From Blastobasis lacticolella (taxonomy: Eukaryota > Arthropoda > Insecta > Lepidoptera > Blastobasidae), in assembly GCA_905147135.1 (NCBI GenBank), contig LR990043.1:3631057-3695056 (forward strand): 64,000 nt of DNA, given 5' to 3'. Position numbers and translations under genes: made by a program. This document shows positions 1-12,606 of the stretch, in pieces. The notes beneath the pieces were generated by a model. The model did no database searches, was not told where the DNA came from, and saw nothing but the letters and a program-made list of their open reading frames with translations. The stretch's first letter is position 1, and every line of letters starts with the position of its first letter.

Positions 1-60
1 CTGGATGCGGAATGATATAAGGTTCAAGTCCAGCGGTGGACCGATATGGATTAGTGAGGA
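1..60 (+). repeat. Possible 3'-end scrap of an RTE-like LINE
   Basis: The opening bases contain CTGGATGCGGAA followed by CCAGCGGTGGACCGATATGG. This resembles the 3' end of the LINE seen better at 8740-9012, which has CTGGATGCGGAAGG and CCCAGCGGTGG. The match is short and degenerate, so confidence is low. Confidence 0.3.
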
Positions 61-3000
61 CAAATTAAGAATTATAGTTGATGACATCAATTTTATTATC
101 ACAAACAGAAAACTTAGAAAATGATATAAATCTACCTAAGTATTTAAAGCACATACTTTGATCAAACAAATAGAATACTTAGAAAACAAAAATATCTACC
201 TAAGGTAAACTATTACAACACAATTAATTAAAACCACAAAGCACCATTTTAAAACAAAACAGAAAACTTAAAAAATACAAGGTGTGCTTAAAAAGAAAAC
301 TAAAAATAAACATTTATTTTAATATAAAGAAATCTATACCTCTACAACTGGTACCTATAGTTGATCGAAGCCCTGCAACTAAGTAGGTAAGTATTGTAAA
401 TATATTTAGTGATCTGAAGAAATAATAAATTGAAAAATTAAACATAGATATTAAATACATTATAATTCATATTCCCTTCATCTGCCGCAGTAGTCTTCTG
501 TGTTTAGTGACAGCCGCTGATTCATCACACTTCATACACCTGGCAACAAATACTTCTATATACCCTGGCAATAAAGTTATTGCATGAAGGTAGCTATGAT
601 CATGCTATGACGGTAGACGGTATACTACTAAACCGTTACTGGTGCAATTTAACCAGTGGATAGAAAGCTATCAGGTGCCCAGGACTACACTTACTGACCA
701 TAAACGTACCTAACTATTTTAGTATAGTGTATCTAACGATAATCAAATTAAAAAAGTACAAATCGCACGAAGGAATCCTGCCTGAGCCTGACCCGCCGAG
801 CTAAGGAACCTCGAACTAACGTACTCAATTCCACATAAATTCCATTCGTGCGAAATGTGAAGCGTGCGAAAAAGGGCGACCGGGGTACTAAACATTTCTA
901 TAAAAAAGGTTTTCTAGCAATGCTGGGAGCTTGAATGCTAATTTATAATTATTACCCATCAATTCTTCTCGGCGAACTTGTGATGGGACGCTAATAATTC
1001 AAATTCATAAAACATAACCCTCCTTTTTGTCGCAGTCGGGTAAAAACCATTGGCGTCATTCGAACGTTTAAATTTGCTAAACACGAACACGTGGCACTCA
1101 CTTGAAATTCCGAAAACCAAAACCAATTTGTCACACGATATTATGTTAGTTTGAGTGAGCAATAAATTCCCAAGAAGGTCGAGCTTCATTACAAGGGTCA
1201 CACTTGTAAGTGTGAGAAAAAATAAAAGTTCGCATTCCAAAATGTCCAATAAATTCACGCTGAGATATCGATGTAAAAACAATACCGAGAAAACGAACAA
1301 GGCTAGCCTAAGAATAAAAAAAACCTATCATAAAAACAAAGGTTTCAGATACTACATTTAAATAAATCTGTATTCTAAGTCTTACGACTTAGGGATGTTT
1401 TTCAAATATGATATTACGCGGCAAACCCTTGACCAATTTCAGGTACGAGTCCAGGCAGTTGACGCTACTAAAAATGGTGGCCAACTTAAATACGCCATAG
1501 CTATTGGCTGATCTGAAGAGACGCAATCGCGGGAAGCGACGGGATTGGCAGATTGCACTCCCACCGCGAGGGATGATGCGCAGGCGTCGATTGCCATCCA
1601 TAACAACCAAAATACCAAACAACACAAGCAAAGAAGAACCTTATGTTAATTAGCGTAGATACTAAGATTGTAATTAGTAATTCATCTCTATTATAATTAA
1701 GTCAGCGAGACGAATCACGGGGTAGAGGGATGACACTTCTTATTTGGGAGCGGAGCGATGCGGCTGGACGAGCAGTAAAGCATTTTATGGTGATCAAATC
1801 TTAAAGTCTAATGATGTAAAATTATATTAAACTTTGGTTTACTAATAAATTAGAGTCAGTGTATATTAGCAGCGGCGACAAAAGTTAAGTTGATACCTTT
1901 TATGTTTATGTAAATGGTTTGAGGTATAAATTGAATCGATCTGATAAATTTCATCTATCAATTTCATCAATTTCCATTTATGTTCTCACTAGTAGAGATT
2001 TTATTAACATAGTTTAACTTAATCAAGATGGAAAGTAAAAGTTACCCAATCGATTGACATTTACATTCAATTTTAACTGTAATTATTAACTATGAAATAT
2101 CTCTGCGTGAGATAATTAGAGCACAGTAATATTTGAACAAAGTATACCGAAGCCTATGTCTATCATCATCAAATCAAGTAATTAATGTGTCTGATATATC
2201 TCTATACGAGATCATTATGTGCTATTGTTTGACGTTAACTCTTCCCTGCGTGAAATATTCGTAATGTGGTATTATTTGAATAAAATGATACCAAACCTAC
2301 CTATGTCTAATCTGCGACGCTTGGGAGTTTGTAATTATATCGTTTGTAATTATATATATGTAGCATTTATATCGACTATTTGTTTCACATTAATTGACTT
2401 GATTAAGCTTATGTTTGATTATATGTTTTAACTTTGCAAACCAAGTATGACGCTTTGACTTTCAATTATGTAAATGTAGTGATTTGGTTTGAACGAATAA
2501 TTGTTTAATTCAGATATTAATTAACTAATTAATTATAATTAGTCTTAATTGGGCGGAATGGTTTTTTCGTACTAAGGACATTTTTTTCCATTCCAATAGG
2601 TATTTGGCCCTAGGAAACGTGTCCTTAGCATCACGGATTTCATAATTCTCTTCTAATCTAGAAGTCCCTGGTGAAAATCATAAAATAGTTTCAATCGTAG
2701 AGTCACAATTAAGTAAATAAACGTATATCTATATTTTAAACTCTACTTATGACTTTAATTCACATTCCCGCACACCTTGACTAATTTTCAATAAATTACA
2801 TTCCAAGTTGACTGTAATCATCCAGACCTAATGATTGAGATCCCTAAGTAACTTCTTTCAGAACTAATGGTACTTAAATGCCTGAAATAAAGTAATTTTC
2901 TTTAGAGGAATTCAATAAGAAATATCCACGTAAATTCTTGCAATTCAACGCATGGCATTCGAGTTTTGATAATTAGATTAAACCAATAATTTTTTGTTGG

Positions 3001-3990
3001 TTCACCCTAGTTGGTGCTATATTCAGTAAGATTGGGACACCACAGTTGTTGCGATCCTTCATCTCGTAAAACGTAGGGAAAAAGCTGTCCAAAGGATCCT
3101 AAATTGATAAAAAGCATATACAGGGGCCCCATATTCGTATGAAGAGTGGAGGTGATTGGAATATATGTATATGGTAACCCTACGGGGTTACAAAGAATGA
3201 CAGCGGTATATCAAGGAATATACCTAGTTATCTTGCCAGGCCAAGGCAAGCTTAGGGAACCTTGGGGATCAAGAAAGCATCGACACCCTCCATCGTGGCA
3301 ACGTGAAAGGAGGCAGGAACACATTAAAAGGTCCTAGTCTGGACAAAGGTTCAGCTAGGGGACTGGCTCCTTTGTGACCCACTTCAGGGGGCTCAACTTG
3401 CTGTCTTATATTAGATTATATTTTTATTATATCACTCGAATCGTTGCCATTGACGTAGTGGAGTTTTATTGCAAGTTTCTGTCATCTCATCTTACATAAA
3501 CACTAGAGAGCGATTAACATCACAGTTTAAGGCATTTATAAACCAATCATCGAACCCGAATCTCATAAAGTTAAATAGACTGTCGTTGACGGTCTTTGTT
3601 CACCCATTTTATATTGTACTCACACGCGCGAGGCGTATGACCACGTTAGGTTACATGACATGTAATGAGTGACTAGATCGACCTAGGGTCGTGTCATCCA
3701 TCGAACGTGAATAGCTTGACCATACATTTAGCATCGGGAACACCTCATCGGGTGACCGTTGCTCAGGAGAGCTTCATTTAGGCACGTCGGACCATCACAA
3801 ACTGTTATCAAAGATTCGCGGTTCACATGACGGACGATATGACATGAAGAATCGATAATTTAAAAATTAATCAGTTCCTCTGTCGGGTGTTTTAAAATGA
3901 AGCCAGACAAATGGTAGAATACTTACACAAATAAACTACAGTGCTGCCATTGTTAAAGTGGGTACTTCTAACTGAGTATCCCAGCTTCAG
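61..3990. other. AT-rich non-coding stretch with no supported gene
   Basis: I find no exon I can defend here. Open frames at 959-1361 and 1389-1631 overlap on both strands and lack plausible splice sites or family resemblance. The terminal exon of the minus-strand cluster gene (donor at 3997) might lie here, but I could not place it. Confidence 0.5.
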
Positions 3991-3993
3991 TAC

Positions 3994-6900
3994 TCACTGT
4001 ATTGCTCTTGACAGCCAGAATTCCTTGTCGAGGTCCCAGTACATCCTCTGCTGTTGGCGGTCCCACGAGCAGGACTGCTTCCGCCACTCCATAGGGACCA
4101 TCGCCGGTAAAGGTTGCGGCAACTTCAGCTGAGTAGGTAAGTAATTGAGGTGAGTTGCAAAGTTAAGGGCAACTGAATTCTTATAATTTGAGACACAGTG
4201 CTCTAGGACTTCCCTGAAAGTCAGTGACTCAAAATTTACGTAATAAGCTGAATGTTTCAGATTACTAACCGTCAGTGATATAGATCCCGGCAAACTTCTT
4301 GGCACTGTTCCCCCACTACGCCCAAATTATGCCAAGAAATTTGCCGGTATCTGTAACAAAATTGCGGTTTAAGTACCTACCTACGTTTTGAAAGTTAATG
4401 ATAAAAGTTATGGGTAATACAACGTTACACTAGAATAATGCCTGACAGTGAAACTACATTTTTAAGGTATCAAGAACAACGTCTATACAACGGCGAATGT
4501 TCCGAATAATTGTTCAACTTGGTGCCACCGCACCCTCCGACGATGGGATAGAGTTCATTCATACATACGGGCATCGCAAGCCTTTTTTAACGCGTACGTG
4601 CAAGATGTGGAATGAGCTCCCGCCCGAAGTCTCCATTGCTTTATAACAAAGAGTTCTACAAAAGGCATGTCCACAGGTACCTCTAAGACCGGTACCTCAT
4701 CCGCTCCCCTTTGGTTGCAGGTCTCCTAGACGACGGTATTTTCAAGATAACAAAGAACAATCAACTGCTCAAACTATCGCAACACGTTACCGGGTCAGCG
4801 TTCGTAGGCCTATCAGGCAAGGGCGCCGCCACCGAGAAGTAAGGCTGGATAGCCTCGCGGTTGCCGCGCGTCATTTCGCTGGTGTACATGTCTTCGACGA
4901 TGACGTCCCGTACATTCGGATCGATGTCGTCCAGATTCACCGCCGGGGTCATCGCCATTCGCGGCCGGGTCTGCTGAGCCCGCAGCCGGTCTGGGTCTAC
5001 AGGCTTCGTCTGTATACCAGACAATGGGGTGATTAGTCTACCACACAAAACCAAGGCTGTGAAATGGACACCGCACTTCGCAGCACGAGTTGAGACATTT
5101 TGGACTGCATGACATCAACGACATTTAAATTTATGGTACCTATAGGTAAGGGAGAGTGGAGAGCGTCAGTGGGCTAGTGGTTAAGATGTCCGACTCGTAA
5201 GTGAGAGGTACCGGGTTCGAACAGTGCGGCCAAGTAAGTACCAATTTATTTATTAAAACTTTATGCATAACAAATGCCCCTGGTATTGCAAACGTCCTTG
5301 GCTGCAGTGACTGCTTACCATCAGACAGGCCGTAAGCTTGTTTGCCACCTAGGTAGTATAAAAAAAATTACAGTGGCGTACTTAAAGCTAAATTAGCATT
5401 ATCTACCAGTCAACCAGGAAATACTAAGCCTGAGATCATTTTATATAGATAGTAAATACTATACTCTACAACCTATAAACAAGCATTATAGAGGATCTCT
5501 ACAATAAGGTACTAGATTAAAGTTATTGTTTGTTTATTGTTGCTCCTTCGACTCAGCAAGATACCTAGGTAATGTAACTTCCATAAATTCAGTTATTATT
5601 GAATGTGATATTTTGTATGGTACAGAAGATAGTATCTCAACCTACCCTGTTCAGACTTTGGTTCTGTTTAGCGCAGTCAGTTTTACTTTCCAATGATTAA
5701 AGAATTGGTAATAACGCTCCACTTCATGCTGCGCCTTTGGCATCGAACTTGGGACCGTTTGCATTGCAGACCGATAGAAAAAAGTCATCTACCTACTGTA
5801 CTAGAGAAATTGAACCGTGACTATAACTTACATAGAGCTTCTGAACGTCCCTTGGGTCTGTACGAATTATGGATTTCGGCCTATGCAGCAAAGAGAAACT
5901 CACAGGCTTTTTCCATTCCGTACATGTGTGTTGGTCTAACGGTCGCGGTGGCTTAAGTCGTAGGGGCCTCGGCCCCTTACCGTACTTAGTTAATGTTGGT
6001 TCAGTGATTTTTATAGGTCGGTAGTCGGTGTTGTAGGTAGTGTTGTAGTTGAAGAGCATCCTTTTGGCTTGGCGTTTATCTTGCATCTTGATTTGTTTCT
6101 TTTGAATTGAATAGTAGGTACCGGTGTGTAGTAGTAACACAAACATTTAGACTGTCGCCGTCGGTACTATTAGTGCTCCATTACGAGAAATTTCTTAAGA
6201 CACAACGCAATATTATCAACTTGTATAAAAATATAAACCTGTACCTAGTAAATGACTATGAAAACAGAATCAGCCCTATAGATTCTTTGACATTTGTCAT
6301 TGCAAAACAAGTTATTACTTACAAAAGTTTCAATTCATAGCCGCTTTTGCTGCACTAGCAACGTAAGCGGTCTGCGTTACAGATCACTTGACTAAACAGC
6401 AACAGACTATGAGCCACCCAATGGGTAGCTCAATCAAGCAGCAGAATGTCCTGTGTTTCAAAGGCTTTGAACCGAAATACGTACTACCTATCACACATAC
6501 CTACCCTGGTGAAAACGGATGCTCCGAGGTAGATAATAATTTCGTCAATAGTAGTCGATAATATTTGAACACCAAAAACTAACAATTTCTTGGGAACAAT
6601 TAATATAAAATCGACACCCATTACCACCTTGAATCACCAGCAAGTATCACTCGCAAGTGTGGCTCGAGAGGCCGATGTGTGATCGACCCTAGTGGTTGTA
6701 CGCATTCTGTACCTACGTTTACACTGTGCTTTAATTATCTATGTACTGAGGTGTATCTACGTCCCACATCCACGTTTAAAGTCTACATTGAGGAATGTGC
6801 AACGCCGTAATCTCATGTCACAGTGTTAATTAACATCTAAGTTCAATTTTTTTTCATAATAAAGGGGGTATAGAGCAAGCCACTTGGACCGTAGTTGTTC

Positions 6901-7245
6901 TTGCACTAGGGGGCTTGTGAATGCTTTAGGTACTACAGCCGGCCCGTTCCTTGAACACTTGGTACTTACAAATTTCTCCTGCTTGTATGTGGAAGAGTTA
7001 CTCCAAATGATTTCCTTCGGCTTCACGAACAGGTCAAACGGAAGCTTCTTCTCGCCGCCCCATTCCCTCAGGCTTTCGATGCATTTCAAATTAGGCGGAG
7101 GGCGCGGTACTGTTCGTTGAGGTTTCTCTTGGTACACCGTTTTTACTTGCGGCTTGAAGGAATGACCTCTGAACTCGTCCAAATGTGTCGACTGGTAGTT
7201 GAAGCACATGGTCTCATAGTGACGGATTAGCCCCTCTCGGTCCAT
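3994..7245 (-). CDS. Minus-strand cluster gene (family member A/D), unrecognised short protein
   Basis: Shared downstream exons are exon 2 at 5009-4791 (219 nt, phase 0 at both ends) and exon 3 at 4128-3998. Exon 3 ends in phase 2 at a GTGAGT donor that also reads in frame as CAG TGA (stop at 3996-3994). Two upstream first exons fit in phase 0: 6086-5832 and 7245-6970. Exon 2 carries TRPR, DDID and MYTSEMTR, matching the plus-strand gene at 8122; exon 3 carries PMEW and EFWL. With the near first exon and the in-frame stop the product is 202 residues; with the far one it is 209. There is no signal peptide, membrane segment or known domain that I recognise. If the donor is used, a further exon lies below 3990 and was not found. 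Function unknown. Confidence 0.72.
5160..5368 (+). repeat. tRNA-headed SINE
   Basis: The head GAGCGTCAGTGGGCTAGTGG is a pol III A-box-like stretch, followed by GGGTTCGAA as a B box. The body ends in a motif near ACCATCAGACAGGCCGTAAG and a short A-rich tail. It lies in the first intron of the minus-strand cluster gene. The head is too divergent and unfolded to be a working tRNA gene. Confidence 0.6.
5832..6086 (-). CDS. Near first exon of the minus-strand cluster gene (form D)
   Basis: This exon encodes 85 codons starting MQDKRQAKRMLFNYN and ending RPKSIIRTDPRDVQKLY at a GTAAGT donor in phase 0. It aligns end to end with the other first exons: FNY near the start, a proline-rich centre, then the F-x-L-x(2)-KPK/RPK-x-II block and a K-x-Y/F before the donor. 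The sequence before the ATG lacks a pyrimidine tract, so this reads as a true first exon, not an internal one. Its TTYNTDYR motif is closest to TTYSNDFR in the gene at 12607. It would splice to 5009. Confidence 0.7.
6970..7245 (-). CDS. Far first exon of the minus-strand cluster gene (form A)
   Basis: This exon encodes 92 codons starting MDREGLIRHYETMCFNY and ending before a GTAAGT donor in phase 0. It is the closest relative of the plus-strand first exon at 8122: both have YETMCFNY, KPQVKTVY, PPPNLK, PFDLFVKPKEIIWSN. I found no exon 2-like sequence between it and the near first exon at 6086. It therefore either skips that exon and joins 5009, acting as an alternative first exon, or is an orphan left after loss of its own downstream exons. 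Confidence 0.68.
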
Positions 7246-8121
7246 TGGATTTCTTTTTAACTACACTTACTAAATGTAACTTAACCCAGAGATCTGGGAT
7301 ATACGATTAAAAATACCGTAGTGATCCAGATCCTTTATACTTATGTACCTATCGATGTAGATCACAACAATGAACGCGATAACTTGGTCTGACGATAGAA
7401 GAAGAATCAGAAAGCAGATAAGACGAATGTCCAAAATCCTAGGAATATTTTGAAGACCAATTATGACGTTATTATAAAGTCAAATGCATATTCCTCCATC
7501 AATAATTGTTCTAAAAAGATATTGGTCCGGTAAGATTGGATGCAATCTTTTGGGATTAGACGAGCCGGATGAAAATAAGAATCTCCGTCGACCTTCGATA
7601 AAATGATTACGGTACTTCAACGAAATCAAATAGGTATCACCTACGCAAATACAACAATAGGAAATAACGAAATCCTCCACTGCAATAATCTAATGATATT
7701 TAATGGAGCAAATAAACGTATAAAACTAAAACTTAAGAAGTATAGCCAATTAAACCACTAGGTTATATGGATTTCAGTACGAAGTACAGGTACTACAGCT
7801 CAGCGACTCGAGGAAGTTGACCAATTCTCGATAATTAATCCCAGAATTTAACTGGAGCTCAAAGACTGGTACGGTCTCCTTGTCATTAAAATTATAAGTT
7901 AGGTATGTCTGTGGTTAGGTCATTAAAAATTTGACAAGATGCAACACATTTTTGTCTTGAGCGCGCTGGTTTGGGGCTGATTATATTTTATTTATAGTTG
8001 TAATGTAATCTGGACCAGGTGTTTAAATTTCTGTGATTTAATCACTACCTGTTTAAAATTTAATTGTACACATTTCCGGGGTTAGCCAAAATTTGTCCAC
8101 AGAGTGTAAATAAACTCCACA
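7246..8121. promoter_or_regulatory. Head-to-head intergenic spacer between two cluster genes
   Basis: The 876 bp between the divergent ATGs at 7245 (-) and 8122 (+) must hold the start regions of both genes if the far first exon is used. The two first exons are each other's closest relatives, so the spacer is the axis of an inverted duplication. I see no clear TATA box or long inverted repeat at its centre. Confidence 0.4.
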
Positions 8122-11100
8122 ATGGATCGGGAGAGAATGCACCGATATTATGAGACCATGTGTTTCAACTACGAGACGATGAACATGAACGAGTTTCGAA
8201 GTTATTCTGTGAAGCCGCAAGTGAAAACTGTGTACAAACCGAAGCACAGCGTAGAAAAGCCGCCCCCTCCTCCTAATCTTAAAAATTTTGAGACCCTCTG
8301 CGACTGGGGCGCCGATAGGATTCCCTTCGACCTGTTTGTGAAGCCGAAGGAAATTATTTGGAGCAACCCTTTCGATCATACGCAGAAGAAATACGTAAGT
8401 ATCGCATTGGCATACAAAGTGGTCAACTTAGCACGCATACATACACCGCAATAAAATGATAACGACTGGCAATACTGTCTCCACATTAATAGCCATAAGG
8501 GCGTCCGCTGCGTGGAGCGTGAGCACAGCGAGTATACCTGCGTATTCTAAGCCATTGCTGGTCTCTTATGCATTTCGTCTCACGATAAGTACTAAGACGT
8601 GCTCCAGCTCAACGCAGCAGACGCCCTAACAGTTGACTTGGTCCTTCTCCACATTAGTGAAGGATTTTCTCTGTTTCATCGTAGCTCCCGAACAGACGAA
8701 TAGATTTCTTTATTTTAAAACGAGATAAATAGACATGGTTCACCAACATAGCCCGAAGTATTGCCAGGCCGTGACAGCGGGCAAGGCACATAGCTTGTAG
8801 AACGGATGACCGATGGGGTAGTAAAGTTCTCGCGTGCCGACCACGTACCGGAAAACGCAGCGTGGGTACCCCTACCATAAGGTGGACCGGCGACCTGGTA
8901 AAGATCGCCGGTACCAGCTGGATGCGGAAGGCACATTACCGGCCTTTGTGGTGATCTTTGGGGGAGGCCTATGCCCAGCGGTGGTCGTCTTTCGGCTGAT
9001 ATGATGTCGACGATACTTAACTATGCTCTATGCTTCTAAGACGGAGTACAGATCTTTGAGCCGATTGACACAATCGCGACGACACACCGAATCACTCACC
9101 ATCTTGCCGTTTACGCAGACTAGACCGGTGGACGTGGACCGTCCCCTTGTGCAGAAGACCAGACCGCGGCTGCTCATATCTCCCCAAGTCAGCTTGGATG
9201 AAGTTCCCGATCCCACGCGAAAGATGCTGGTCGACGACTTCTACACGACGGTTACGATGGCGAACAACCGTGATGTCGACAATGGAAAGGGCTACTTCTC
9301 CGTTTTGGCGCCGCTGACTGGGAAACTTGTGCTCGATAACCCGGTATGTACGGCTTAAAAAAATCATCTTGGCGTTAATATCCCAGTTGTGTTCACGTGC
9401 ACGAGGGCCCGGGGTCCGCCTTGACCATGATCCAGGATTTAGCAGATCAGATAATTACAGTGGAGCGACTGCTATCTGACCCTGCTACCAGGGGAACCTG
9501 ACCAGATTGGATCATGGTTACACATTCAGTCGCCTGAGTGTGCAGCTTTCATCACAATTTTTATTTCTCCGTACCTCTCGCTAACGAGTCGCATACCTTA
9601 ACCAATCGGCCACCGACGCTCCGGTATGTATGGCTTACATACAAGTAATTGACGCAATGCATGAGAATAGATATATACCAAACAATATGCAACACACTTT
9701 TAATAATGATCTTTAATAAATCGCAGCGCGATTATTTATTTTACTAGCGTAACCCTACATAGTTCGCGTGTCGTCCTAACCTGTAAACCTTCCTCCTTCC
9801 TTCCTATTCTTGAAAACCGTATTAAAATCCGTTGCATAGTTTAACAGATTATACGTAGCGACAGACGGCGGGAAGCGACTTTGTTATATGTATATCTAGA
9901 TGACATGTATCTCTCGCATCCGACTCAGCAATGGCAATCCATCACTTCTTGGGTTGCCCACGGGGCCTCTTTCCTGATACCAGCAGGTTCAGACATCTAT
10001 TTTCTACGTTTCCCTGAGGCTAGGCACCACGTGACCAAACCAAGGCAAGCGAGCCTCCTCGATTTTATCTGCGATATCCCTCACGCCAAGGCTGCCACGG
10101 ATATACTCATTACGTACTCGGTCGAGATGCGTAACTCCGCACATCCACCGCGGTATTTTCATTTCGTTCGCGTGGAGTTCGCGAACGTGTTTCGTCAGCG
10201 CTGGCAGCCATAGAGCATCACAGGTCTAATTATACTCTTGTATATAAGCCCTTTGAGCTTGACGGTAGGTAGGACTTGAGGGTAGGTACGGGGAATGCTT
10301 AGGAAATAACTGCCTAAGGCTGCCGGTATCAGGAACATGAGGTCACGCGGGAGGATCAAGAATAAACGAAGATTTGACATCGCTGATTCGGGCCAACGGC
10401 GTACGAGGCGCGAATGCTGAAGCTGAATAAATAAAGGAGGAAGGGTAGCAAATGCAGACCTCTAACAGGATCATCGTCATCTTGGCATTATATCCCGATT
10501 GCGCTTTCGCGCGGCACACGAGCACCCTTTGGTAGTGAGTTTGTAGGCACGCATGTCGTTCATAATGACGTCAAGCCTTCGCTTCTTTGGCCGGCCTCTC
10601 CTTTCCGTATTTGCTGGGGGTGACATGGCCAAACATTTTTATTTCCTATGTAATTTGCCGGTCTGCGTAAAACGAAGGCGGCGTTCTTGCAACTTATCTG
10701 CGATGTCACGGACACCAAGGCTGCCGCGAATGTGGGCATTTCGGAAGCAATCTTTTCGTAAAACTCCACACATCCACCACAGCGTCTTCATTTACGTGAC
10801 ACGCAGCTCCTGCTTGTGTCGCTCTAGTAGGGGCCAAGTCTCGCTGCCAGAGAGCTAAGCCTGCCAAGAGAGCAGGTCTAAAGATGGTCTTATAAACTTG
10901 TGCCTTCAGCGTCACTGGCAGTTTCAGGGTCACATTGACCCCTCGGAGGATGATGATGGCCAAATCCATTTACAAATAATTGTTGGTCTACTTCCCACAG
11001 ACGGCGGGAACACTGCCGCCGCCCAGGGAGCCCGTGGTCAGCCTGGAGTCACGAATGGAGTCGATGGAGTGGGACAACAAGCAGCTCAGAGCGCACTGTG

Positions 11101-11557
11101 ACTCCACCAAGGAGTTTTGGTTGCGGTATCCACGAAATAGGTGAGTGTTACAGTACTCTGTAAACATTCAAATTACCCGCGGGGCTCTATTATTTACCCA
11201 GCATAAAAAGTAGCCTAGGTCACTCGGTAATAATGGAGCTTCCTATTGAATTTTTTTATATCGGTCTAGTAGTTTTTGAATTTATTTATAACAAACAAAA
11301 ATACAAACGTGTGCTCTTTATAACACTCGATCGAATTTAAAAACTCTTTCACTAGTAGAATGCTACATTATCACTGAGTAGGCTTCTTTTTATCCCGGAT
11401 TTGCCTATTTACAGAGGTCCCAACTGCGCGCGGGTGAAAGCTGCTGAGAACGGCTAGTCTAATATAAATTTATCGGTTTACCAGGTGCAAGGAGTGCGAG
11501 GTTACGGCGAAGGTGTGGGCCGATAGAAAACAACAGATACAGAAAATGATGAGATGA
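8122..11557 (+). CDS. Plus-strand cluster gene B, unrecognised 236-residue protein
   Basis: Four exons join in one frame: 8122-8394 (GTAAGT donor, phase 0), 9119-9343 (GTATGT, phase 0), 11001-11140 (GTGAGT, phase 2) and 11485-11557 ending in TGA. The total is 711 nt, 236 residues. Exon 1 has YETMCFNY, a five-proline run and FDLFVKPKEIIW; exon 2 has TRPVDVDR, QKTRPR and YFSVLAPL; exon 3 has SMEWD and KEFWL; exon 4 is basic and ends QKMMR. No signal peptide, membrane helix or familiar domain is visible. A poly(A) signal follows at 11659. Intron 1 carries an RTE 3' end and intron 2 carries a SINE and LINE scraps. Exons 1-3 are well supported by the paralogues; exon 4 rests on phase, splice site and poly(A) position. 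The overall look (short, Tyr/Pro-rich, soluble) would suit a structural microtubule-associated protein, but that is a guess. Confidence 0.8.
8740..9012 (+). mobile_element. 3' end of an RTE-like LINE in intron 1 of gene B
   Basis: The segment runs through CGATGGGGTAGTAAAGTTCTC, GTACCGGAAAACGCAGCGTGG, CAGCTGGATGCGGAAGG, GAGGCCTATGCCCAGCGGTGG and ends near GGCTGATATGATG. The same sequence, reverse complemented, closes the RT-bearing element at 49475-50665. It is 5'-truncated and non-coding. Confidence 0.7.
9368..9622 (-). repeat. SINE family 1 copy, nearly full length, in intron 2 of gene B
   Basis: Read on the minus strand it begins GAGCGTCGGTGGCCGATTGG, a tRNA-like A box, and continues into the shared core whose plus-strand form is CCTGACCAGATTGGATCATG, then AATTATCTGATCTGC, ending near ATTAACGCCAAGATGA. 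The family recurs at 14060, 18474, 26528, 46907, 55879 and 60775. Confidence 0.75.
9880..10960 (-). mobile_element. Two decayed LINE reverse-transcriptase C-terminal remnants
   Basis: Minus-strand frames at 10380-10195 and 10969-10706 contain IYKSIIRPVMLYG and VYKTIFRPALLAG. These are variants of the K-x(2)-Y-K-x(2)-RP-x-LLYG thumb motif common in RTE/CR1-type LINEs. The plus-strand text ATCCATCACTTCTTGGG near 9938 and GGCCGGCCTCTCCTTTCC near 10579 recurs at 58930. Both copies are fragmented and antisense to gene B. Confidence 0.55.
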
Positions 11558-11658
11558 CCCAATGTTTATTTTTTTAATATTTGGACCCCGGGCCCTCACG
11601 CATGAGAGCACAACAGATATTGACGTCAAGATAATTTGGTATGGAAAACCAAATTATA

Positions 11659-11664
11659 AATAAA
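11659..11664 (+). terminator. Poly(A) signal of cluster gene B
   Basis: AATAAA lies 102 bases after the proposed TGA at 11555-11557, a usual 3' UTR length for a compact insect gene. It supports ending the gene at the fourth exon. Confidence 0.5.
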
Positions 11665-12093
11665 GCAGGGGGAGAAGTGTCCAAGTGAGAATACATACCT
11701 ACCTGAGTAGAACACGAAACATTATTGATAGTTTTTTCTATGCAATATCCAGACTATTGTGACTGCTAGATACAAAATATGTAGCTTGAATGTAAAATTA
11801 TTATTTCTAGGTCAGTTTTCGAATGATGATAAAAGGTGTGTTGTAGGTACTTATTGAGGTTTTATATCTATTTGGTTTTACACACAGGTTTTATATTATT
11901 ATACTTTTTATACAAATTTAGTTTTTGGAAACCTTTACTTTATCAATAAAAACATTTTTTTTATTCGATTATGTCTTCATTTCCTTCAAGATATCTACAC
12001 AACTGCAGAAAGGTAGGTACAGATACGAAGCCTTTATTAAACAATCTTCCAAGATGCAGAACCGATTTCAATGGAATATCGTCCACTGTGATA

Positions 12094-12230
12094 GCCAATA
12101 GCAGATTGGATCATGGTTACACATTCAGTTTCATCACCATGTTTTCCCTCACCGTAAGAGCATCGGTTAGCGTTCAGCTAATGTACATGGAGGCGGCAGT
12201 GGAATTCGAACCCGGTACCTATCCTACCTA
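12094..12230 (-). repeat. SINE family 1 fragment
   Basis: A short piece of the family core (GATTGGATCATGGTTACAC, then TTTTCCCTCACCGTAAGAGC) is followed by a degenerate head with GAATTCGAACCCGGTACC. It lies between genes B and C. Confidence 0.6.
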
Positions 12231-12606
12231 CCTATATGGGCAATTATGCTCTATAAAAATCAACATCACTCTAAAAGCCAACCCAAGCCCAACCCAACCT
12301 AGACAACCTCATTGGTTGACTCAGACCATAATGGTAATATGACAGGTACTAGACAAAGAGAACGTCACGTGATCACAACTGATGACAACCAACGAAGTTT
12401 TTTTCTGATGTCAATATCGTTTTCTGAAAGTTTACTGTTCATCTTTTTTTAAGTTTTTGTAAACCCAATTTATAAAATATTCTACTTTCTAAAGAATTGT
12501 GCAATCAGCACTGCAACAAGGCTCTACCAAAAACTTCTTCCTATCTTAAATAAAAAACATTTTTTTTTCTCGTAACCACTTTTACTTCGTAAGAGAGTGA
12601 GATCCA

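Noticed and set aside
959..1631. Frames of 62-113 codons on both strands
   Set aside because: They overlap each other, lack splice signals or recognisable motifs, and composition is that of surrounding non-coding DNA.
3146..3337. 63-codon plus-strand frame at 3.1-3.3 kb
   Set aside because: Composition and short direct repeats suggest decayed repeat sequence, and no splice sites or family motif were seen.
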